Assembly: GCA_009995225.1 (NCBI GenBank)
Contig: JAACPW010000008.1
Span: 1 to 64,000 of the forward strand
DNA from: Sphingomonadales bacterium
GTDB lineage: Bacteria > Pseudomonadota > Alphaproteobacteria > Sphingomonadales > Sphingomonadaceae
Length of the DNA stretch: 64,000 nucleotides
Direction of reading: 5' to 3'
Shown: positions 18,098 through 26,182 of the stretch, piece by piece
How positions within the stretch are numbered: position 1 is the first letter of the stretch
Layout of the letters: each line of letters opens with the position of its first letter
The notes under the pieces: model-generated
The model's input: the letters and a program-made list of their open reading frames with translations, nothing else
Database searches by the model: none
What the model was told of the DNA's origin: nothing
Made by a program: the position numbers and the translations under genes

Positions 18098-18471
18098 ACG
18101 AGCTACGTCACAAAGCGAGGGCGTTTGGACTTTGGCAGGGCAACGGGAGCATGATTTTTACAAATCATGATGGGACTGACCGTAGTTTCCGCAGGTTGCG
18201 CTGTAGCTCGCGATGGAGGAGCGGCTCGGCCGAGATCTGATCGATCATGCGGCCGTGCGTAAAGGGTGCCTTTCGCTCGGAACGCGGGGCATTGGCTGGC
18301 GCTTTGCCATCCCCGGCAGGCTGCAACGCTTCGGCATTCCGGCTAAGGTTCATGCGACACTCATGCCGAATGAACTATTGCCATCTTGAAGAACCGGACA
18401 GATTTTTGTTCGAGTGGATTTGTGATACAAAACTTATGATTAGTGCCCAAAAATTGTACGAAGACAAGCCA
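18098..18471. other. intergenic region with one inverted repeat
   Basis: No gene is supported here. CATGATTT-TTAC-AAATCATG (18150-18169) is a perfect 8-bp inverted repeat 53 bp after the efflux operon. It lacks a T tract and could be a weak terminator or a regulator site. The rest must hold the promoter of the FixJ-type regulator; I could not identify a clear -35/-10 pair. Confidence 0.5.
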
Positions 18472-19107
18472 ATGGAAGCGAGTTCTGAGCGCCGGATATA
18501 CGTGGTCGATGATGATAGCGATGTGCGCAAATCCCTGCACTTCTTGTTCAAGGCATCGAACATAAATGTTCGGCCTTTTGCATCGGCAGCAGATTTTCTC
18601 GATCAGTTGGATATCCTGTCTCCGGCTCCTATTCTGCTCGATATCCGCATGGCCGAGATCGATGGCTTGCAGCTTCTCCAGATCCTCAATGATCGCGGTA
18701 TCGCTTGGCCTGTTGTTGTGCTGACCGCGCATGGCGACATCACGGTTGCTGTGCAGGCGATGAAGCTTGGCGCGATCGAGTTTCTTGAAAAACCGTTTGC
18801 TGCAGAGGCGCTGGACAAGGCGGTGGCGCAGGCGTTCGATACTCTTGGAAGGACCGAAGATTTGCTCTCGGTACAGGATCAGGTGCGTTACCGGGTCAGC
18901 CAGCTGACGGCCCGCGAACGCGAAACCATTGCCATTTTGATGGAGGGGGTATCCAACAAAGAAGTGGCGCATCGGTTAGGCCTGAGTGTGCGGACAGCCG
19001 AGATGCACCGTGCCAATGCGCTTGCCAAGCTGGATGTCAAAAGCATCGCCGAAGTCGTGAAACTGGCGGCGTTGGGAGGCTATGATGGAAATTCGCGCCT
19101 CTTTTGA
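18472..19107 (+). CDS. FixJ/StyR-type response regulator
   Basis: 211 residues. An N-terminal receiver domain (RRIYVVDDDSDVRKSL; phospho-acceptor Asp in ILLDIRMAEIDG; conserved Thr/Ala in VVLTAHGDI; Lys in FLEKPF) is followed by a LuxR/GerE helix-turn-helix (LTARERETIAILMEGVSNKE then AHRLGLSVRTAEMHRANALAKL). The frame is open upstream; an alternative ATG at 18436 would add 12 residues. The gene sits 142 bp before a PAS histidine kinase of the FixL/DctS type, the normal partner of this class, so the two probably form one two-component system. The stimulus is unknown. Confidence 0.9.
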   Translation: MEASSERRIYVVDDDSDVRKSLHFLFKASNINVRPFASAADFLDQLDILSPAPILLDIRMAEIDGLQLLQILNDRGIAWPVVVLTAHGDITVAVQAMKLGAIEFLEKPFAAEALDKAVAQAFDTLGRTEDLLSVQDQVRYRVSQLTARERETIAILMEGVSNKEVAHRLGLSVRTAEMHRANALAKLDVKSIAEVVKLAALGGYDGNSRLF

Positions 19108-19249
19108 GCAAGAGAAATGTTAAGAACCCTAATCCAGGCTAGGTTTTGGATCCAATCATTGGCCGAAAGCTTGAGAACCGGCGTTGAGTAAGGCGTCGTC
19201 GCGACGCACGACGGAGACTGCCTGAAAACGGGAATCAGGACATTTGACG

Positions 19250-20809
19250 ATGGCAAACTGCGCTCAATCGGGTGCGATGGATCTGCCGCAGGCGCTTCAT
19301 CCTGCTATTGATGCTGCCGCCCGAATAGCGCAGCGGTCTGCGCTACCAACCGTCCTGATCGATGGTTTGAAACCGCCACACCCTGTGGTGTTCGCCAACG
19401 ATGCTTTTGTCGAAGCGACGAAGACGCCGCGCGAGTCGATCATGGCACAGTCGGTCATGACTATTATCGGCGAAAGCCAGGGCGCTTCGGTTTTGTCCCA
19501 ATTCCAGACGGCGTTGGCGGTGGGAAGCAGTGGGAATTGGCAGATGCGGCTCAGGCTGAAAAACACTGCTTGGCAATCCGCGGTGGTCTATCTTTCACCG
19601 ATTTGCGATGCGGCGGGCGCAGTGGTGGGTCACAGCGTCAATCTGGCCGGGCCGGCAATGATCGGCGTTAGCGCGCACGGCAAGGATGGGTTCGAAACGG
19701 GCATCTACGACGATGCACCGGGCTTCATCGCGATATCGCGCGGACCTAGCCACACCTTCATCTACGCCAATACGTCCTATCGCAACTTTGTGAATCGCGA
19801 TGACTTGATCGGGCGAGGTGTGGCCGAGGCCCTGCCGGAAATAGCCGCAGAGGGTTTCCTTACGCTACTGGATGAAGTCTACCGCACGGGCGTGCCCTTT
19901 CGCGGGACAAGTCTGCCGATCCGCGTCCTCGACCCGGCAACAGGACGTCTCCAGCAGCGGTGGATGAATGTGGTGTATCAGCCCGTGCGTGATGCGCAGG
20001 GTGCGATCATCGGTCTGTTCTGTGAAGGGCATGATGTCACCACGCTGCATCATATGAACGAGGCCCTGGCTGAGCTGGAATTGAAAATGATCCATGTCTC
20101 GCGCGTCAATGCGATGGGGACGATGGCTGCCACGCTTGCGCATGAGCTCAATCAACCGCTCACATCGATCAACAACTACCTTGCGGGTGTGAGGCCGTTG
20201 GACGGGGCCGCCCCTGATGTCGACCGGCTATGCGAAGCAATGGAGGGGATCCGCCAATCATCAGAGCGCGCGTCTGCGATCATCAGTCACCTGCGTAAGC
20301 TGACCCGGCATCGCAAACCCATGCGCGAACCGTTCAAGCTGCACGACGCGGTTGAAGAATGTGTGCGGCTGATGCGGTGTTCCTACCCGGAATGCATCGT
20401 GTTTGAAAATCGCGTGGCGGATGATGCCATCATGATCGCCGATCGCGTAAAGATCCAACAGGTGCTGATCAATCTGCTTCAGAATGCCTGTGAAGCAATG
20501 TTGGATAATCAGGGCGAGCTGATTGTAATCTCCGCGATACAGGGGCCGAATGATCTGACCGTATGCATTGCCGATGCCGGCCCCGGCGTGCCCGAAGGCG
20601 AGAGGGAAGCCATCTTTTCGTGGACTGCGACGTCCAAGGATGAAGGTATGGGGATCGGACTTTCGATCTGCCGCACGATTGTCGAACTGTATCGCGGCAC
20701 CATTTGGCTGGAGAAGAGCAGTCCGCAAGGGGCCGAGTTCCGCTTTTCCATTCCGTTACCCGATGACACGCAGGGCGACGCTGATTTCAGGCGCGCGGTG
20801 GCGAATTAG
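19250..20809 (+). CDS. PAS-domain sensor histidine kinase (FixL/DctS-like)
   Basis: 519 residues, no membrane segment, so a cytosolic sensor. Two PAS domains (about 30-140 and 155-275) precede a HisKA phospho-acceptor helix, MAATLAHELNQPLTSINNYL, whose HELNQPL motif is typical of FixL/DctS-type kinases. The HATPase_c domain has the N box LINLLQNACEAM, DAGPGVPEGE (G1) and GMGIGLSICRTIVEL (G2). The ATG at 19250 is preferred over a TTG two codons earlier. The second PAS lacks an obvious haem-ligand His context, so oxygen sensing cannot be claimed. Its stop overlaps the stop of the convergent BLUF gene by 4 bp. Confidence 0.9.
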   Translation: MANCAQSGAMDLPQALHPAIDAAARIAQRSALPTVLIDGLKPPHPVVFANDAFVEATKTPRESIMAQSVMTIIGESQGASVLSQFQTALAVGSSGNWQMRLRLKNTAWQSAVVYLSPICDAAGAVVGHSVNLAGPAMIGVSAHGKDGFETGIYDDAPGFIAISRGPSHTFIYANTSYRNFVNRDDLIGRGVAEALPEIAAEGFLTLLDEVYRTGVPFRGTSLPIRVLDPATGRLQQRWMNVVYQPVRDAQGAIIGLFCEGHDVTTLHHMNEALAELELKMIHVSRVNAMGTMAATLAHELNQPLTSINNYLAGVRPLDGAAPDVDRLCEAMEGIRQSSERASAIISHLRKLTRHRKPMREPFKLHDAVEECVRLMRCSYPECIVFENRVADDAIMIADRVKIQQVLINLLQNACEAMLDNQGELIVISAIQGPNDLTVCIADAGPGVPEGEREAIFSWTATSKDEGMGIGLSICRTIVELYRGTIWLEKSSPQGAEFRFSIPLPDDTQGDADFRRAVAN

Positions 20810-21231
20810 GTTGCGCCCGAGCCTCTGGCGAACTCCCATAAAAGCTCATCAAGCCATTGCGCCGAGAGAGCTTTTCTAACGGAACTTTCCTCGTTCAAAA
20901 GGCGCGTGACGTAGCCTGCCACGAATTGTGAGGGGCCGGAATAGGCCATGTTCCACGCGCCAAACCGCCGCGCACGAATTGGCGCCTGTGCGAAGATGAT
21001 GATGGTGTCATGCCGAACGTCAGCGGCAATCTTCTCCATCAGTTTGTCGACGACCGCTGACGGACCTTCGAACACCTGTGCGAAGTGTTCCCCAGTGAAT
21101 AACAGGGCGCCGGTCACCCCCAGACGGGAGTTGTTGCTACGCGACGCCGTTATAATATCCGCCACCGCGTCGGCGGCGCTATCGGCAGGTAAGGTGCTGC
21201 GGCTGACATAAAGGAGGGACAAAAGGCTCAA
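20806..21231 (-). CDS. short BLUF-domain blue-light sensor
   Basis: 141 residues, essentially a lone BLUF domain (FAD-binding blue-light sensor). All photocycle residues are present: Tyr8 (LLYVSRS), Asn34 (SRSNNSRLGVTG), Gln52 (HFAQVFEG), Trp93 and Met95 (FGAWNM), matching AppA Tyr21, Asn45, Gln63, Trp104 and Met106 in order and spacing. Short BLUF proteins signal by binding a partner. Its ATG overlaps the stop of a GGDEF-EAL gene by 4 bp, so the likely partner is that c-di-GMP enzyme, a split version of BLUF-EAL proteins such as BlrP1 and YcgF/BluF. The pairing is inference. Confidence 0.93.
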   Translation of the reverse strand: MSLLSLLYVSRSTLPADSAADAVADIITASRSNNSRLGVTGALLFTGEHFAQVFEGPSAVVDKLMEKIAADVRHDTIIIFAQAPIRARRFGAWNMAYSGPSQFVAGYVTRLLNEESSVRKALSAQWLDELLWEFARGSGAT

Positions 21232-23156
21232 TGGCTATCGGATCCCAGCGATAGCGGTGATGACGCGTCGCGGGTGAAGCGTTCAATCACTGCGGGAACA
21301 AAGGCGGCCGGCTTGGCTTTGCCGAAAAAGTAGCCTTGTGCGATATCGCAGCCATGGAATCTTGCGAATTCAGCCTGCGCTGCTGTTTCAATCCCTTCTG
21401 CGACGGTTGCAATCCCTAGGCTTTTGCCAAGGCCGATCAGCGCACGCACAATGGTTGTGTCATCAAAGTTTTCGTCGATCCCACTGACGAAGGATCGGTC
21501 GATCTTCAGGACATCGACACGGAATTGCTTGAGGTGAGTGAGCGAGGCATAGCCCGTTCCGAAATCGTCAAGCGCAATTCTCACACCCGCTTTGCTCAGT
21601 GTGGACAGGGCGCGATCCACATGCTGAGCGCCGCGTCCCAGGAACACACCTTCGGTCACTTCGAGTTCGATCATGCTGGGCGACAGGCCCCGCGCATTGA
21701 TCTCTGCAAGCAGCATTTCGGCAAAGGAGTCCGTCCGAAAATCCGCCGCTCCGGTGTTAATGGCGACGTGGCCGAAGGCAAGCCCCTGGTCAGCCCATGT
21801 CCGGATATCGTCAAGCACTGACGAAATCATCTTGGCGCTGATGGCGACCGCCAGTTCGCGGTCATCGAAGGCATGGGCAAAGCTGTTCGGCATGATCGTA
21901 AGATCGTCATCGATCTGGCACCGGACCAGGGCTTCGAAACCGACGAGTGCCCCGGTGTTCAGATCTATCTTCGGCTGGTAGTGAGCGATCAGGCGACCGG
22001 CATCCAGCCCTTCTCTCGCCACCGACAGCATTTGCGCATTGTGGTTAAACTCATCCATCAAGCGGGGGCTGAAGGTTTCGACGCGGCCGCGCGAAAGCTT
22101 GGCTTCGGCGAGCGCAAGGTCAGCGCATTTCATCAGGCCTTCGGCATCAGTGGCATGATCGGGATAGATGGCCACACCCACACTGGCCTTGCAATTGATC
22201 TGCTGGCCGCGGTGGGGGATCGGCTCGTGAAGACGCTGACTGAGTGACTTCATTACGTCGGCGATCTGCTCGTCACGATCGATCCCGGTCAGGATTACGC
22301 CGAATTCATCGCCGCCAAGACGCGCTGCGGTGTCCTTGTGCCGCAGCAGGGTGCGCAGCTTTTGTCCAAAGCCGCATAGCAGCGCATCGCCCGCATCATG
22401 ACCAAGCGAATCGTTCACTTGTTTGAAGTGATCGACATCAACGAACAGCATGGCCGTGCGCGTGCCGTTCTGCGCCGCATCGTGCATCGCGGCGATAAGC
22501 CGTCGTTGAAACAGGTCGCGGCGCGGCAGGCCGGTGAGATCGTCGTGCTCTGCCACGTAGCGCAGTCGGTCCGACAAGCGGGATTGCGCGATCACCTGTG
22601 CCTCGCGTTCAAGTAACAGGCGGCGCAGTTCCAGCAAGGCTTCGACCTGTCCCGCCAGCGTCCGCAGGGTGGTTTCCTCGATCGCAGTCAGGCCGTCGGG
22701 ACGCGGAGTCTGATCGATTACGCAGAGCGCCGCGATTGGCGTGCCGTCGCCTGCCAGTATCCGCATGCCGGCATAAAATCGGACATGCGGCGGGCCTGTG
22801 ACGAGGGGGTTGTCAGCAAAACGGCAATCGGACGATGCGTCCCTGATCACGAACAGATCGTCCGATTCAATGGCATGGGCGCAGAAGGACACCGAAAGCG
22901 GCGTTTCGCTCGGTTCGATACCGCAGCGGGCCTTGAACCATTGGCGGTGGTCATCGATCAGACTGATGGCGGCCGCCTGCGTTCCAACGATGCGTGCCGC
23001 CAGCGTCACGAGATCATCGAACTGGGTTTCCGATGCGCTGTCGAGGATGTCATATCGGGCGAGCGCATCGCGCCGGGATCGTGAACGTTCGCGGTCGGAA
23101 CTGTCCGGTTCGTATGCGATGCTATCGGGCGAAAAGTCGTGCAGCGCCAATGTCAT
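21228..23156 (-). CDS. GAF-GGDEF-EAL cyclic-di-GMP synthase/phosphodiesterase
   Basis: 642 residues: GAF (about 35-175), GGDEF (about 205-370), EAL (about 385-630). The cyclase motif is intact (RLGGDEFGVIL) and preceded at the right spacing by the inhibitory-site RHKD. The EAL domain keeps its catalytic set: FEALVR, the Asn of VAINTGA, ELEVTEG, LDDFGTGYASL, LKIDRSFV, AEGIET and QGYFFGKA. Both activities are therefore possible. I chose the ATG at 23156 because it overlaps the PilZ gene stop (ATGA); a longer frame begins at 23207. Order PilZ - GAF-GGDEF-EAL - BLUF, each coupled by overlap, links light, c-di-GMP turnover and a c-di-GMP receptor. Confidence 0.93.
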   Translation of the reverse strand: MTLALHDFSPDSIAYEPDSSDRERSRSRRDALARYDILDSASETQFDDLVTLAARIVGTQAAAISLIDDHRQWFKARCGIEPSETPLSVSFCAHAIESDDLFVIRDASSDCRFADNPLVTGPPHVRFYAGMRILAGDGTPIAALCVIDQTPRPDGLTAIEETTLRTLAGQVEALLELRRLLLEREAQVIAQSRLSDRLRYVAEHDDLTGLPRRDLFQRRLIAAMHDAAQNGTRTAMLFVDVDHFKQVNDSLGHDAGDALLCGFGQKLRTLLRHKDTAARLGGDEFGVILTGIDRDEQIADVMKSLSQRLHEPIPHRGQQINCKASVGVAIYPDHATDAEGLMKCADLALAEAKLSRGRVETFSPRLMDEFNHNAQMLSVAREGLDAGRLIAHYQPKIDLNTGALVGFEALVRCQIDDDLTIMPNSFAHAFDDRELAVAISAKMISSVLDDIRTWADQGLAFGHVAINTGAADFRTDSFAEMLLAEINARGLSPSMIELEVTEGVFLGRGAQHVDRALSTLSKAGVRIALDDFGTGYASLTHLKQFRVDVLKIDRSFVSGIDENFDDTTIVRALIGLGKSLGIATVAEGIETAAQAEFARFHGCDIAQGYFFGKAKPAAFVPAVIERFTRDASSPLSLGSDSH

Positions 23157-23833
23157 GGTTGTGCAGCCGGCTCGTCTAGCCCCCCTGATACGATCATGGA
23201 GACGCAAGGTGTCACAAGACTGCGCGCCGATCCGAGCGCCTCGACGCTAAGCGGTTCCAGCAACATGACCCCGGCGTGGTTATCACGAGTCCAACGCACG
23301 ATCCCCTGACGATCCAGACCGCAGGGCAGCGTCACCTTCAGGTCCAGGCCTGCGGTCAGGCTGCCATCGTGCAGAAGCTTGAGCCCGCGCTGCGAAATAT
23401 CGACCACGCGGACGCTGCGAACCCCGCGTTCGCTGCGGGTGAGGGCCGTGGCGGCAACGCGCAGTCTTACCGGACGGGTAAGGCCGCTTTGTGTTCCGAC
23501 CGCCAGCGCAGCCAGCAGATCGACCGCACTTATAGGGCGTTCAAAATTCAGGCCGAACTCGTGGTCGTTTCTCCATACCACGTGCCCGCGCAGCTCCACA
23601 CCGTCGACAAGCTCGATCGTGACGGTGTCCGACAGATCCGCCGGGATCGACATGCGTATACCCGCACCGCTGTCGGACATGTTCTTGATCCGGGCCAGGC
23701 CCTCGTCATCGGCGCCGATGATGCGGGCGACGCGAAACACCGTGTGCACGCGGTCTTCGGCGCGGCGTTCATTGTCTGGAAGAATAGCGTTGGCGAAAGA
23801 TGCGGTCGTCGAATTTGGCTTCGGTTGCGACAT
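23153..23833 (-). CDS. tandem PilZ-domain protein (c-di-GMP receptor)
   Basis: 226 residues with two PilZ-like domains. The first carries the RxxxR-type motif RRAEDRVHTVFR and NMSDSGAGIRM (the D/NxSxxG motif); the second carries VVDISQRGLKLLHDG but a weaker arginine motif, so it may bind poorly. I chose the ATG at 23833 because GGGGAG stands just upstream; the longer frame opens with TTG. It is soluble and has no output domain, so it would act by binding a partner. It is the first gene of the PilZ / GGDEF-EAL / BLUF run and is coupled by ATGA overlap. Confidence 0.88.
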   Translation of the reverse strand: MSQPKPNSTTASFANAILPDNERRAEDRVHTVFRVARIIGADDEGLARIKNMSDSGAGIRMSIPADLSDTVTIELVDGVELRGHVVWRNDHEFGLNFERPISAVDLLAALAVGTQSGLTRPVRLRVAATALTRSERGVRSVRVVDISQRGLKLLHDGSLTAGLDLKVTLPCGLDRQGIVRWTRDNHAGVMLLEPLSVEALGSARSLVTPCVSMIVSGGLDEPAAQP

Positions 23834-23952
23834 TTCCTTGGCTCCCCGACCTATGCTTTGCAGCAAGGCGGGGTAGCGCGAAATCTGTTGAAGCTACGGC
23901 AACAATGTTAATCTGTGTTAAACCATTTTTTCGTGAATGACAGCCAATGCCT

Positions 23953-25002
23953 TCAGAACTTGCGGCTTTGCCGTACAAGTTCCGCCATCCGGATGCTTGC
24001 GCCAGCTACTGTCACGCGGGCGTGATCCGCGCCTACCGATGCTGCGGTTGCCGCTGCCTCGGCAAACAGGCGCCCCCCTACCGAAACTACGGTGGGGTGA
24101 TTGGCCGGGATAAGTCGGCTGTGCTCCACCGTGCTACGCAGGCCTATCAGCGATTGCTGCCGGAACAAGGCATCAGACAGGCCGATGTCGAGCGCATCGG
24201 GTCTTTGCGCGCTCAGCTGATTCAGCAGAGCCTCCTCGCTATCGGGGAAGGCCATCTGCACATCCCATCCAGCGTCGGTGAACTGATCCGCCAGAAGCGC
24301 GGTGCCCAGCATATGCGGCTCTCCCGGCGCGGTCGCCAGAAGGATGCTGTATCGGCTGCTACGGATCGCTTGCGGTGCTGTTTCATAGCGCACGGCGTGA
24401 CCTGCAAGCTGCATCATGCTGAGCGCAATGGTAAGATCCAGTTCGCTGCAATCGTCGGCAAGCCAGGCATCGCCCAAAGCGCGTGCTGACGGTTCGATCA
24501 GCATGCGGAGCATCGCGTCGCTGGTCCAGCCCTTTTCCACCAGTTCCGCCATCAGCGCATTGAGGCCGATGTCATCGCCATCGAGTGACAGTTTGACCGC
24601 GGCGCGCACATGTTCGGCCACGGCGGGCGGAAGGTCGGATACGATCCCCGCCGGACTGGACACGTGGCCTGTCTTGCTGCTCAAGAACATGTCCCACCCG
24701 GTGAACAAGCGGGCGGGAGCCATGTGCTTGCTCAGCACTTCGATGTCGCTGTGGCGCTGATCGCGGGCAACCGATGACCAGATCGCATCAAGCCCTTCGG
24801 GTGGGCCTTCCAAGGTCTGGAGAAAGCGACCTTCTTCAAACAGGAGCATTCCAGTCACGCCGACGCTGCGATTCCGCGCGCGGGCCTGACGGGTGAGCGA
24901 ACGAAGCTCATCAGCGCTCGGCATGACAGTCGCGGTGCTTTGATAGGTCAGGCAACCGACCCAGTTGTCCTGCGGAAATTGAAGGTTGTTTGCTCTGACC
25001 AT
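23953..25002 (-). CDS. BLUF + B12-binding/SCHIC photoreceptor (AppA-like)
   Basis: 349 residues. The N-terminal BLUF domain (about 10-110) keeps Tyr20, Asn44, Gln62, Trp103 and Met105. Residues about 125-205 are the helical cap of B12-binding proteins (IEPSARALGDAWLADDCSEL). Residues about 215-345 are a Rossmann-type B12/SCHIC domain with EPHMLG (228-233), the counterpart of the cobalamin-ligand DxHxxG motif. BLUF followed by SCHIC is the layout of AppA, the light/redox antirepressor of PpsR in purple bacteria. Whether it binds haem or cobalamin cannot be told. The ATG at 25002 follows GTGGGGA. A longer upstream frame looks non-coding. Confidence 0.88.
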   Translation of the reverse strand: MVRANNLQFPQDNWVGCLTYQSTATVMPSADELRSLTRQARARNRSVGVTGMLLFEEGRFLQTLEGPPEGLDAIWSSVARDQRHSDIEVLSKHMAPARLFTGWDMFLSSKTGHVSSPAGIVSDLPPAVAEHVRAAVKLSLDGDDIGLNALMAELVEKGWTSDAMLRMLIEPSARALGDAWLADDCSELDLTIALSMMQLAGHAVRYETAPQAIRSSRYSILLATAPGEPHMLGTALLADQFTDAGWDVQMAFPDSEEALLNQLSAQRPDALDIGLSDALFRQQSLIGLRSTVEHSRLIPANHPTVVSVGGRLFAEAAATAASVGADHARVTVAGASIRMAELVRQSRKF

Positions 25003-25542
25003 CCATCGATCCCCACTTCGCCTTGACGCTTGGGAACCGGACGAGCGGCACGGGCACTTCGGCTCGCACGGACTCGGCGTTTCCCTCCGCCGCCTCATGT
25101 CTTTCCCTGACGAGTGGTCCGGCATCTTTGCGCCAGTTGTTCCGCCTTGGTCGCCGCTTTGCCGAATTATGGCATTTTCAGCGCGCCCGCTTCACAAAAC
25201 CAATCCACATTTCGGGAGCCGAAAGTGTTGAAGCGCTGAATGGCAGCTTACGCCGTTACCTGGGACCATCAGCAGCCACGCGCGTTTCGTCAAGAGATAT
25301 ATCCGGAACGATCTGTGCGCAAAATGCGCAATTACCCGGAATTGCGAGCCGAATCTTTCGATCGTGGGGCAACCCCAGTCACATTTTTGTGTTAAGTGAC
25401 GGTACGACTTCGCGACGTTAAAGCCGCCCAAGCCAACGCTGACCTTTTGTGCGGCGACTCGCCCGGTGCGCTGGTCTGCATGAACTGCAAATCGTTCTTG
25501 CTGGAACTGATATGCGGGTTTCCGGCTGGCGCGTGCGCCAGC
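25003..25542. other. intergenic region between sigma factor and BLUF-B12 gene
   Basis: No gene is supported. A perfect hairpin, GCTGGCGC-GT-GCGCCAGC (25525-25542), directly follows the sigma-factor stop and may end its transcript, although no T tract follows. I looked for an EcfG-type promoter (GGAAC, 16-17 bp, CGTT) in front of the BLUF-B12 gene and did not find a convincing one. Confidence 0.45.
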
Positions 25543-26079
25543 TCAGGCCAGCAACAACCCTTGGCCACCGTCGAGTGTTGCCCTGATTGCCGCTCGTCCG
25601 CGAGAAATCCGGCTCTTGACGGTGCCGATCTTGCAATCGGCTGCGATGGCGGCTTCTTCGTAGCTCATGCCCGCGCCCGCGATCAGCATCAGCATTTCTC
25701 GCTGGCTGTCAGGAAGCTTTCGCACGGCGGATTGGATATCCTGGACGTGGAAATCCGATTCCTGGTCCGGCTGCTGGATCAAAATCCGCTCTGCCGCCTC
25801 GGGATCCCACGAGATCATACGGCTGCGTTTGCGTGCGGTGCTGTAGAACTGGTTGCGCAGAATGGTGAACACCCATGGGCGAAAATTGCTACCGGGCTGA
25901 AAGGTGTGGCGCGAAGACCAGGCTCTCATCATCGTTTCCTGCACAAGATCATCGGCGATGTCGCCTTGGCGGCAGAGCGACCGTGCAAAGCGCCTAAGCG
26001 CCGGCAAAGCCGCAACCATGTCGTCGGCAAAGCCGTCAGCGTGGCCATCGCAGGGCTTCGTGGAGGATAATGGGGGCAT
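25543..26079 (-). CDS. ECF sigma factor, EcfG-like
   Basis: 178 residues with sigma-70 regions 2 and 4 only. Region 2 reads DDLVQETMMRAWSSRHTFQPG then FRPWVFTILRNQFYS, close to EcfG (ECF15), the general-stress sigma of alphaproteobacteria. Region 4 has LPDSQREMLMLIAGAGMSYEEA and GTVKSRISRGRAA. The usual EcfG neighbours, the anti-sigma NepR and the anti-anti-sigma PhyR, are absent here, so it may be a secondary paralogue. It lies upstream of and co-directional with the BLUF-B12 gene, separated by 540 bp. Confidence 0.85.
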   Translation of the reverse strand: MPPLSSTKPCDGHADGFADDMVAALPALRRFARSLCRQGDIADDLVQETMMRAWSSRHTFQPGSNFRPWVFTILRNQFYSTARKRSRMISWDPEAAERILIQQPDQESDFHVQDIQSAVRKLPDSQREMLMLIAGAGMSYEEAAIAADCKIGTVKSRISRGRAAIRATLDGGQGLLLA

Positions 26080-26182
26080 GGCGCCTTTCCGTCACGTTTC
26101 TAATCACCCCCCATCGGCGCTTACCTGTTCGATCACACTATACTCGGCAAGGTTTTGAAAAGGGATGCGTTGAACGGAATGG

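Noticed and set aside
25126..25542. EcfG-dependent promoter upstream of the BLUF-B12 gene
   Set aside because: A GGAAC-like element occurs, but no CGTT follows at 16-17 bp.
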